DNA from: Rhodoferax sp.
GTDB taxonomy: Bacteria > Pseudomonadota > Gammaproteobacteria > Burkholderiales > Burkholderiaceae_C
DNA: 18,415 nucleotides
Assembly: GCA_028711355.1 (NCBI GenBank)
Contig: JAQTSL010000030.1
Location: 1 to 18,415, forward strand
Direction: 5' to 3'
Shown here: positions 7,301 to 18,281 of the stretch, piece after piece
Numbering within the stretch: position 1 is the first letter of the stretch
How the letters are laid out: the number at the start of each line of letters is the position of its first letter
Program-made: the position numbers and the translations under genes
The notes under the pieces: model-generated
Told to the model about the DNA's origin: nothing
Seen by the model: only the letters and a program-made list of their open reading frames with translations
Databases searched by the model: none

Positions 7301-8497
7301 CGGATCGTGGAAGCAGACGCGTTTGACCGGATTGAAAAACTCTTGGTGGGCAAACTGGCCAATGGCGGCCCGCAAAAACTGACCAAGGGCAACAAGATCG
7401 ACATGGCCTACCTGGCATCGATCGACAAGTTTCACTGGTTTGATGTGCGCCCGACTGATGAGGCGGTGGCCGCACAATTGGAAAGCATCAAGAACTCGCT
7501 GGATCAAACCCGCCATAACTTCGATCTGGCGTTTGAAGAAAAGCGCAAGAAGCTCACGCAGGGCGACGATCTGCCCGCAGGTGTGCTCAAGATGGTCAAG
7601 GTCTATGTGGCGGTCAAGCGCCACCTGCAACCGGGTGACAAGATGGCCGGCCGCCACGGCAACAAAGGCGTGGTGTCCAAGATCGTGCCGGTGGAAGACA
7701 TGCCTCATATGCTCGACGGTACGCCGTGCGACATTGTGCTCAATCCGTTGGGTGTGCCGTCGCGGATGAACGTTGGGCAGGTGCTCGAAGTTCACCTGGG
7801 CTGGGCTGGCAAGGGCATCGGGCAACGTATTGGCGACATGCTGCAGGCCGAGGCACGCGTGACTGAGCTGCGTCAATTCCTAGAAGAGATTTACAACACC
7901 TCCGGACGCAAGGAGGATTTGAGCCAGCTCAACGACCAGCAAGTGCTGGAAATGGCTCAGAACCTGACTTCCGGTATGCCGTTTTCGACGCCGGTGTTCG
8001 ATGGTGCGACCGAAGACGAAATCCGTGCCATGCTCAAGCTGGCGTTTCCCGAAGATATCGCCAAACTGAAGGGCCTGACCGAAACCCGCACGCAGGCTTG
8101 GTTGTACGACGGGCGCACCGGCGACCGGTTCGAGCGCCCAGTCACCATTGGCTACATGCACTACCTCAAGTTGCATCACTTGGTGGACGACAAAATGCAC
8201 GCTCGTTCCACTGGCCCGTACAGCCTGGTCACGCAGCAGCCGTTGGGTGGCAAGGCGCAGTTTGGCGGTCAGCGCTTCGGTGAAATGGAAGTGTGGGCCT
8301 TGGAGGCCTACGGCGCGGCTTACACCTTGCAGGAAATGCTTACCGTCAAGTCTGACGATGTGCAGGGCCGAACCAAGGTCTATGAGAGCATCGTCAAGGG
8401 CGAGCACAGCATTGAAGCGGGCATGCCTGAGTCGTTTAACGTGCTGGTCAAGGAAATTCGATCCTTGGGCTTGGATATTGAACTTGAAAGAAGTTAA
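4385..8497 (+). CDS. rpoB: DNA-directed RNA polymerase subunit beta
   Basis: The beta subunit forms one pincer of RNA polymerase and much of the active-site cleft. The 1370-aa product has the full family length. The rifampicin pocket lies around residues 515-580 ([44 protein letters not shown]). D524, H534 and S539 match the E. coli residues D516, H526 and S531, so no classical resistance change is seen. Later motifs include NYEDS-type [52 protein letters not shown] and the C-terminal [22 protein letters not shown]. I chose ATG 4385, with GGAGA just upstream; the frame is open to 4313, but the extension is not RpoB-like. V560 replaces the Pro found in E. coli. Confidence 0.99.
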   Translation: [1370 protein letters not shown]

Positions 8498-8505
8498 CCC
8501 ATGTG

Positions 8506-8569
8506 TCGCTTTGCGGCTTCCCCCTGGGGGACAACACCAGCGGCCCGGCAAAGCCGGTTCCGCGGTGTT
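8506..8569 (+). repeat. Palindromic intergenic repeat between rpoB and rpoC
   Basis: A near-perfect hairpin occupies 8533-8569: AACACC/GGTGTT, then GCGG/CCGC past a bulged A, then CCGGC/GCCGG around an AAA loop, 15 pairs in all. It is preceded by the palindrome CCCCC-T-GGGGG (8520-8530) and by CGCTTTGCGGCTT. I recall repeats of this form (CTTCCCCCTGGGGGAC, then CAGCGGCCCGGCAAAGCCGG) as frequent between genes in Comamonadaceae. It fills half of the 126-nt rpoB-rpoC gap and lacks a U-run, so it need not terminate transcription. Confidence 0.7.
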
Positions 8570-8623
8570 TTCGGTGGGTCACTCCACTTCACGTGTTGCA
8601 TTAGGAAATAAAGGAAGTTCGAA

Positions 8624-12838
<4,215 letters not shown>

Positions 12839-12854
12839 GCTATAAAATCAAAAG

Positions 12855-12896
12855 CGCCTCACGCTCTTTGCATAAGGGCCTGAGGCGTTTTTTATT
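12855..12896 (+). terminator. Intrinsic terminator of the rpoBC operon
   Basis: CGCCTCA (12855-12861) pairs with TGAGGCG (12881-12887). After one C-C mismatch the stem continues GCTCTT (12863-12868) with AAGGGC (12874-12879), loop TGCAT. Six T residues and ATT follow. This is a textbook Rho-independent terminator ending the secE/ribosomal/rpoBC cluster. It reaches to within eight bases of the rsmB start. Confidence 0.92.
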
Positions 12897-12903
12897 ACTT
12901 AAA

Positions 12904-14232
12904 ATGACCGATGACGTACGCCCACCGCTGTGGCGCCAGTTGCAGGCGGTGGCAGCACTGATTCTGGCGATCCGCCAGGGGCAATCGGGCAGCGCCGCGC
13001 TGCAAGCGGTGGCGCCTGCGTTGCGGCCCGGCGTGCAAGCCTTGGGTTTTGCGGTGCTGCGCCAGTTGGGGGCGGCGCAGGTGTTGCGCCAGTTGCTGGT
13101 GTCACGTACGCCTGCGCCGCGGGTGGATGCGCTGCTGTGCACCACACTGGCGCTGCTGTGGCAGCCTGACCAGGCGTGCTACGACGCTTTCACGCTGGTG
13201 GACCAAGCGGTGGAGGCGATCAAGCGTGACGCCCGGCTCAAACCGCAGACGGCGTTTGTCAATGCGTGCCTGCGCCGTTTTTTGCGTGAGCAAGAGGCGT
13301 TGGTAGCGCAGTCGCAGCGCAACCCACTGGCGCGCTGGAACCATCCCCTGTGGTGGGTTGAGCGTTTGCAGCAAGACTGGCCGGATCACTGGCAAGCCAT
13401 TTTGCTGGCCGACGCCCAGCAGCCACCGATGGTTTTGCGGGTCAATGCACGCTGGGGCACGCCGCAAGCGTATCTGGTTGAATTACGCCGGGTGGGGCTC
13501 GACGGCAGCGTGTGCGCGCCGCAAGGTGTGCAACTGGCTGCGCCGTGCCCGGTGCAGCAGTTGCCCGGCTTTGCGCAGGGCTGGGTGTCAGTGCAAGACG
13601 CAGGCGCCCAACTGGCTGCGCCCCTGATCGTGGCGCAGTTGCCCGCCAACGCTGACCAGGGGGTGCGCGTGCTCGATGCCTGCGCGGCGCCTGGCGGCAA
13701 GACCGCGCATCTGTTGGAGCTGTCTGGCGCCGCCGTCATCGCGCTGGACATCGACCCCCAGCGCTGCCAGCGCATTCACCAGAATCTGGATCGGCTGTGT
13801 TTGCGGGCTACTGTGCTGGTTGCCGATGCGGCGGCGCCAGCCACCTGGTGGAACGGGGAGCCGTTTGACGCCATTTTGCTGGACGCCCCCTGTTCCGCCG
13901 CTGGCATTGTGCGCCGCCATCCAGACATCGTCTGGCTGCGCCGGCCGACCGACATCGCGCAATTGGTGGCGCAGCAAGCGCAACTGCTGGCGCGCTTGTG
14001 GCCATTGCTCAAACCGGGCGGACATCTGCTGTATTGCACCTGCTCGGTGTTTCGGGCCGAAGGCTCACAGCAGATACAGGCGTTTCTTGCCAGCAACACC
14101 CAGGCGCGCTGTTTGCCTGCACCCGGTCATTTGTTACCAACAAGCGGTGAACCAGGCCCGACATCGGAAGACAATCTGGCAAGTGAATACGATGGCTTTT
14201 ACTACGCGTTGCTTCAGAAGACCGGCGCTTGA
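12904..14232 (+). CDS. rsmB: 16S rRNA (cytosine-967-C5)-methyltransferase RsmB
   Basis: RsmB transfers a methyl group from S-adenosylmethionine to C967 (E. coli numbering) of 16S rRNA. The 442-aa product has an N-terminal NusB-like RNA-binding domain (about 1-140) and a C-terminal Rossmann methyltransferase. Motif I is VLDACAAPGGKTAHLLEL (256-273), motif IV is DAPCSAAG with C330, and motif VI is YCTCS with the probable catalytic C380. An expected C-terminal GFYYALLQK ending is present. ATG 12904 has no ribosome-binding site and lies just after the rpoC terminator; an upstream in-frame TTG at 12868 lies in the terminator stem and is unlikely. The next gene overlaps its end by 41 nt. Confidence 0.96.
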   Translation: MTDDVRPPLWRQLQAVAALILAIRQGQSGSAALQAVAPALRPGVQALGFAVLRQLGAAQVLRQLLVSRTPAPRVDALLCTTLALLWQPDQACYDAFTLVDQAVEAIKRDARLKPQTAFVNACLRRFLREQEALVAQSQRNPLARWNHPLWWVERLQQDWPDHWQAILLADAQQPPMVLRVNARWGTPQAYLVELRRVGLDGSVCAPQGVQLAAPCPVQQLPGFAQGWVSVQDAGAQLAAPLIVAQLPANADQGVRVLDACAAPGGKTAHLLELSGAAVIALDIDPQRCQRIHQNLDRLCLRATVLVADAAAPATWWNGEPFDAILLDAPCSAAGIVRRHPDIVWLRRPTDIAQLVAQQAQLLARLWPLLKPGGHLLYCTCSVFRAEGSQQIQAFLASNTQARCLPAPGHLLPTSGEPGPTSEDNLASEYDGFYYALLQKTGA

Positions 14233-14836
14233 CGCTTTGGCCTGGCTGTTGGCGCTGGCATTGCTATGCTGGCCGGCCGCCCGCGCAGGGGCGGTGCAGG
14301 ACGGCGCGGGTGATGCCGTTATAGCGCCGGTACTGACCATTGAACGGTCAGACAACACGCTGTGGTTATCGGCGCACTTTAACTTTGTGTTGCCGCCGGT
14401 GGTTGAAGACGCGTTGCTTAAAGGAATCCCGATCTACTTTGTGACACAGGCCGACCTGCTGCGTCAGCGCTGGTACTGGTTTAACCACACGGTCGCGTCG
14501 GTACAGCGCCGCGCCCGGCTGGCGTATCACCCGTTGACGCGGCGTTGGCGCCTGAGTACCGGAACGCAAAGTGTTGCCGATGCTGCGCCTGGGCTGAGCT
14601 TGAGTCAGAACTTTGAATCGCTGCCAGAGGCCATGGCAGCAGTGCGCCGCATCTCGCACTGGAAGATTGCTGACTTGTCCAGCCTGGAGCCAGGGGGCCA
14701 GCATCAGGTTCAATTCCGTTTCGAGCTTGACACTGCCGAGTTGCCGCGCCCCTTGCAGATTGGTACGCTGGGGCAGTCTGACTGGGTTGTCAGTGTGTCG
14801 ACGTCGCAGGTTCTGAGTGAGGAGCTTGCCCGGTGA
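14192..14836 (+). CDS. DUF4390 domain protein, signal peptide
   Basis: A 214-aa protein of the DUF4390 type, whose biochemical role is unknown to me. An N-terminal basic stretch (RCFRR) is followed by a hydrophobic segment (about residues 12-30, ending near ARAGA), which suggests export or membrane anchoring. The mature part shows ERSDNTLWLSAHFNF, PLVVEDAL-like PPVVEDALLKGIPIYF, a WYWFNHTVAS segment and LSLSQNFESLPEAMAAVRRI, all DUF4390-like. In Betaproteobacteria this family commonly sits between rsmB and an NtrY-type kinase, as here, so a link to envelope sensing is an inference from context. The start at 14192 overlaps rsmB by 41 nt in another frame; its stop overlaps the kinase start (GTGA). 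Confidence 0.85.
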   Translation: MAFTTRCFRRPALDALAWLLALALLCWPAARAGAVQDGAGDAVIAPVLTIERSDNTLWLSAHFNFVLPPVVEDALLKGIPIYFVTQADLLRQRWYWFNHTVASVQRRARLAYHPLTRRWRLSTGTQSVADAAPGLSLSQNFESLPEAMAAVRRISHWKIADLSSLEPGGQHQVQFRFELDTAELPRPLQIGTLGQSDWVVSVSTSQVLSEELAR

Positions 14837-17124
14837 TCTTCAGCGTATCGTCGCCCGCAACGTCAGCGCGCAAGGGTTTGTCGTCGCTGCGCTGGGTGAT
14901 CGGTTTGGGTCTGACCACGATGGCCGCAATTGGCTTGGTACTGCTGTTTTTGCTGACGCTGGCCACCAGCAACCGCGACCTGTACGAGCGCAACTACGCT
15001 TTGCTATTCTTCATCAACGTGGTGGTTGCTACCTTGCTACTACTGGCCATCCTGTGGATCGCCTGGCGGCTGGTCAAGCGGCTCAGGCAAAAAAAGTTTG
15101 GTAGTCGCTTGCTGATCAAGCTGGCGGCCGTTTTTGCCCTGGCCGGATTTGCTCCGGGTGTGCTGATTTACGTCGTGTCCTACCAGTTTGTGGCGCGTTC
15201 GATTGAGAGCTGGTTTGATGTCAAGGTGGAAGGCGCGCTCGACGCCGGTCTGAATCTGGGGCGCTCCACGCTGGATGCGCTGACGTCTGATCTGCTCGGC
15301 AAGACGCGCGCCGCTGCGGCGCAACTGGGCGATACCGCAGACACCGCCACCGCGCTGGCGCTGGAGCGCGCGCGTGACACCATGGGGGTGGACGATCTAA
15401 GCCTGTGGCGTGCGTCGGGCCGACTGCTGGCCAGTGCCGGGCAGTCGCGCTATGAACTCACCACAGAGCTGCCTTCGCAGCAACAGTTTCGAGCGGCGCG
15501 CGACCAGCGACTGGTGACCTGGATTGAAGGTCTGGACGACGGCCTGGCAGGCACCCTGGGGGTGGCGCGCATCAAGGTTATGGTACTGGTTCAGGGCACC
15601 GCAACGGCAGTCTGGGGTGAGCCGCGTTACTTGTTGGCGGCCAAAACCTTGCCCGCTTCGCTGGTTGCCAACGCCGCAGCCGTGACCGTGGCCTACCGTG
15701 AGTACCAGGAGCGTGCCCTGGCGCGTGATGGTTTGCGACGTATGTACATTGGTACCTTGACGCTAAGCCTGTTCTTGGCGGTCTTCGGTAGTGTGCTGCT
15801 GGCGGTGGTGTTGGGTAACCAGATCGCCCGGCCACTGCTGGTGCTGGCCGACGGCGTGCGTGACGTCGCCGCTGGTGACCTGACCCCCAAAGCGGCGCTG
15901 CAAGGTACCGATGAACTCGACGGGCTGACGCGTTCGTTTGCCGATATGACGCAGCAATTGTTTGATGCGCGCCAGGCGGTGCAGACCAGCATGGAGCAGG
16001 TCAACGCCGCGCGGGCCAACCTACAGACCATTCTGGACAACCTGACGGCCGGTGTGCTGGTGCTCAACCCAGATCACACCATTGCATCCTCCAACCCTGG
16101 TGCCACCCGCATTTTGAAGCTGCCGATGGCGGCACATGAGGGGCAGCGCTTGACTGAGGTGGAGGGGCTTGAGGCATTTGGAGAAGCGGTTCAGCAGCAG
16201 TTTGACACGTTTTTGGCGCGTGACGGTGAACGCAGCATGGACCACTGGCAACAATCGTTTGAGCTGGGCATCGCCCCAGGCGGGCCGGCCAAGGACGCCA
16301 CCCAGGATATTGTCACAGTGGTGGCCCGTGGCGCTGAGCTGCCGGGCGCGCAGCGACTGCTGGTGTTTGACGATATTTCAGAAATTGTGTCGGCGCAACG
16401 CGCGCAGGCGTGGGGCGAAGTGGCGCGCCGCCTGGCGCATGAAATCAAGAACCCGTTAACGCCCATCCAGTTGTCGGCCGAGCGCCTTGAAATGAAGCTC
16501 AGTGGCAAGGTAGCCGCGCCAGAGCAGGCCTTGCTGACGCGGTCGGTCAAGACCATCGTTGACCAGGTCGATGCCATGAAGCGCCTAGTCAACGAGTTTC
16601 GCGACTATGCGCGCCTTCCCGCCGCAGAGCTGAAGTCGCTGGACCTGAACGCGCTGGCCACAGAAATCCTGAATCTGTATGGCAACGACCTGGCGCAGGT
16701 GCCGGTGGTGTCCGAACTGGATGCAACCTGCCCGCCTATTCTGGGGGACGCGCAGCAGTTGCGCCAGGTGCTGCACAATCTGTTGCAAAACGCGCAAGAC
16801 GCCACACACAGTGCCGGTCATGCTGACAGCGCGCATCCGGTCGTCGTCCGGACGCAGTGGCAACCTGCGCCACGTCGTGTGCGTTTGAGCGTGCTCGACT
16901 GTGGTGCCGGTTTTACAGAGGCGATCCTCAAGCGAGCCTTCGAGCCTTATGTGACTACCAAGGACAAGGGCACCGGGCTGGGACTGGCGGTTGTCAAGAA
17001 AATTGCAGACGAACATGGTGCGCGTGTCACCATCAGCAACCGTACGACGGACGAGCAGATCGTGGGTGCCCAAGTATCGTTATCATTCGCGGTCGACACC
17101 CGATCTACCCAACCGAGCACTTAA
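14833..17124 (+). CDS. NtrY-type transmembrane sensor histidine kinase
   Basis: A 763-aa membrane sensor kinase that should phosphorylate the regulator encoded next to it. Three N-terminal membrane segments are seen (about 20-45, 55-80 and 92-115), then a periplasmic-type domain, a fourth segment (305-328), a HAMP linker (from about 328, NQIARPLLVLADGV), a PAS-like domain (from 397, LQTILDNLTAGVLVLNPDH), and HisKA and ATPase domains. The H-box is RRLAHEIKNPLTPIQLSAERL with H536; the N-box Asn is N653; G1 is D689-C-G-A-G; G2 is GTGLGL at 713-718. This order is that of NtrY. GTG 14833 has GAGGAG at 14819-14824 and overlaps the upstream stop. The signal is unknown. Confidence 0.93.
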   Translation: MIFSVSSPATSARKGLSSLRWVIGLGLTTMAAIGLVLLFLLTLATSNRDLYERNYALLFFINVVVATLLLLAILWIAWRLVKRLRQKKFGSRLLIKLAAVFALAGFAPGVLIYVVSYQFVARSIESWFDVKVEGALDAGLNLGRSTLDALTSDLLGKTRAAAAQLGDTADTATALALERARDTMGVDDLSLWRASGRLLASAGQSRYELTTELPSQQQFRAARDQRLVTWIEGLDDGLAGTLGVARIKVMVLVQGTATAVWGEPRYLLAAKTLPASLVANAAAVTVAYREYQERALARDGLRRMYIGTLTLSLFLAVFGSVLLAVVLGNQIARPLLVLADGVRDVAAGDLTPKAALQGTDELDGLTRSFADMTQQLFDARQAVQTSMEQVNAARANLQTILDNLTAGVLVLNPDHTIASSNPGATRILKLPMAAHEGQRLTEVEGLEAFGEAVQQQFDTFLARDGERSMDHWQQSFELGIAPGGPAKDATQDIVTVVARGAELPGAQRLLVFDDISEIVSAQRAQAWGEVARRLAHEIKNPLTPIQLSAERLEMKLSGKVAAPEQALLTRSVKTIVDQVDAMKRLVNEFRDYARLPAAELKSLDLNALATEILNLYGNDLAQVPVVSELDATCPPILGDAQQLRQVLHNLLQNAQDATHSAGHADSAHPVVVRTQWQPAPRRVRLSVLDCGAGFTEAILKRAFEPYVTTKDKGTGLGLAVVKKIADEHGARVTISNRTTDEQIVGAQVSLSFAVDTRSTQPST

Positions 17125-17129
17125 CCAAA

Positions 17130-17296
17130 CTAGTAGCCCGTTGCACTAAAACACTTGCATGAAATCGCGTCTTTTCCAGCCTGGCGTTGTTGTTCGCTGT
17201 TGTCATAGCTACGGCCATGTCGCCTCCTCTGGCCTAGCCAGGCTGAAAAATCCATCAATTTTATTTTGTAACCGTTTTGATGAAACGGACTACTAG
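17130..17296 (+). mobile_element. MITE-like element with terminal inverted repeats
   Basis: A 167-nt non-coding element fills nearly the whole gap between kinase and regulator. Its ends are inverted copies: CTAGTAGCCCGTT (17130-17142) faces AACGGACTACTAG (17284-17296), 12 of 13 matching, and similarity extends to about 22 of 29 bases. A TA lies at matching positions in both ends (17131-17132, 17294-17295), which would fit the TA target duplication of IS630/mariner-type elements. Inside, CAGCCTGGC (17177-17185) and GCCAGGCTG (17237-17245) form a perfect 9-bp stem. No coding capacity is seen, so it would be non-autonomous. Confidence 0.6.
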
Positions 17297-17326
17297 GCGC
17301 AGATCGAAACAGGGAAGCAGCAGACT

Positions 17327-18010
17327 ATGGCAAACATATTGGTGGTTGATGACGAATTGGGTATCCGGGATTTGTTGTGTGAGATCCTCAACGACGAAGG
17401 CCACACGGTCGATGTGGCCGAAAACGCGGCACAGGCGCGCCTGGCCCGCCAGGCGCAGTGTCCAGATTTGGTTCTGCTGGACATCTGGATGCCTGATACA
17501 GACGGCGTGACCCTGCTCAAGGAATGGTCTGGCGCAGGACTGTTAACGATGCCGGTGATCATGATGAGTGGTCACGCCACCATTGACACGGCGGTTGAAG
17601 CCACTCGCATCGGTGCCATGGCGTTTCTTGAAAAACCCATCACGATGCAAAAACTGCTGAAGGCCGTTGAGCAAGGGCTGACGCGCAATTCGCTTCGCAA
17701 AATGATTGCGGCGGCCGCTGGCGCCGCGCCGGCGTTGCGCGCGGATGGCAGCGGGCGGTCTGCGCAGCCTGCGCCAGCGCTGCTGGAGATGGTGGCCGAA
17801 CAGGGGCCGCAGGCGACCCGTAGCTTCTTGTTGGACAAGCCCTTGCGCGAGGGCCGCGACGAATACGAGAAGGCTTATTTTGAATTTCATCTAGCCAAAG
17901 AAAGCGGTTCTATGACCCGCGTTTCAGAAAAAACCGGGCTCGAGCGCACTCATCTTTATCGCAAACTCAAGCAGCTTGGCGTCGATTTGTCGCGCGGCAA
18001 ACGCGGCTGA
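17327..18010 (+). CDS. Response regulator, REC plus Fis-type HTH (NtrX-like, no AAA+ domain)
   Basis: A 227-aa DNA-binding response regulator, the likely partner of the upstream kinase. The receiver domain (about 3-118) has the acidic pair D8/D9, the phospho-acceptor D52 in LLDIWMPDTDG, S81 and K103 (FLEKP). An Ala-rich linker (120-165) leads to a C-terminal Fis-type helix-turn-helix (about 175-222), with recognition region LERTHLYRKLKQLGV. The C-terminal segment resembles that of NtrX rather than RegA/PrrA, but the roughly 240-residue sigma-54 AAA+ ATPase of NtrX is absent. It therefore should not activate sigma-54 polymerase by ATP hydrolysis. ATG 17327 follows AGGGAAG at 17311-17317. Confidence 0.92.
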   Translation: MANILVVDDELGIRDLLCEILNDEGHTVDVAENAAQARLARQAQCPDLVLLDIWMPDTDGVTLLKEWSGAGLLTMPVIMMSGHATIDTAVEATRIGAMAFLEKPITMQKLLKAVEQGLTRNSLRKMIAAAAGAAPALRADGSGRSAQPAPALLEMVAEQGPQATRSFLLDKPLREGRDEYEKAYFEFHLAKESGSMTRVSEKTGLERTHLYRKLKQLGVDLSRGKRG

Positions 18011-18016
18011 TTGGCC

Positions 18017-18025
18017 TGCTATACT
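18017..18025 (+). promoter_or_regulatory. Extended -10 promoter for tRNA-Phe
   Basis: TGCTATACT at 18017-18025 contains TG one base before TATACT, an extended -10 element. Transcription would start about 18032, four bases before the tRNA. No good -35 is found at 17 bases, which extended -10 promoters do not need. The promoter lies seven bases past the regulator stop. Confidence 0.6.
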
Positions 18026-18035
18026 TTGCCCCCTT

Positions 18036-18111
<76 letters not shown>

Positions 18112-18118
18112 AGCCAGT

Positions 18119-18157
18119 TAAAAAAGCCCGCTACTTAGAATATGGCGGGCTTTTTTT
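18119..18157 (+). terminator. Terminator after tRNA-Phe
   Basis: GCCCGC (18126-18131) pairs with GCGGGC (18145-18150). A run of six A residues before the stem and seven T residues after it extend the stem. It is a strong intrinsic terminator and would also work on the minus strand, where a short open frame approaches it. Confidence 0.88.
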
Positions 18158-18176
18158 GCGTCGTTTTCTGTTTTGG

Positions 18177-18281
18177 TTACCATTTGGTTGCCGTTTCTTC
18201 AAGATCACGCATAAGTTGAGCAAAACGGGGTCCAAATTTTGGACTGGACGCAGACCTCGCAAGACCTGTTAACAATGCGTG
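18177..18281 (-). pseudogene. Possible 3' remnant of a minus-strand gene beside tRNA-Phe
   Basis: On the minus strand a frame of 34 codons runs from 18281 to a TAA at 18177-18179, reading about ...ASSPKFGPRFAQLMRDLEE.... It has no start codon near its beginning and is closed upstream by a TGA at 18282-18284, just where the IS21-like sequence begins. A truncated gene, for instance an integrase tail beside a tRNA, is possible, but the product is not recognised and chance is a real alternative. Confidence 0.2.

Noticed and set aside
6851..7876. 341-codon open frame antisense to rpoB
   Set aside because: A shadow of the GC-biased third codon positions of rpoB; composition is rich in His, Gln and Val with no domain or ribosome-binding site.
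12841..12846. TATAAA after the rpoC stop as a -10 for rsmB
   Set aside because: No -35 at 17 bases, and a transcript from there would run straight into the rpoC terminator hairpin.
13676..14191. Upstream extension of the DUF4390 frame inside rsmB
   Set aside because: The extension overlaps rsmB's catalytic region and reads Arg/Trp/Cys-rich; the signal peptide begins properly at ATG 14192.
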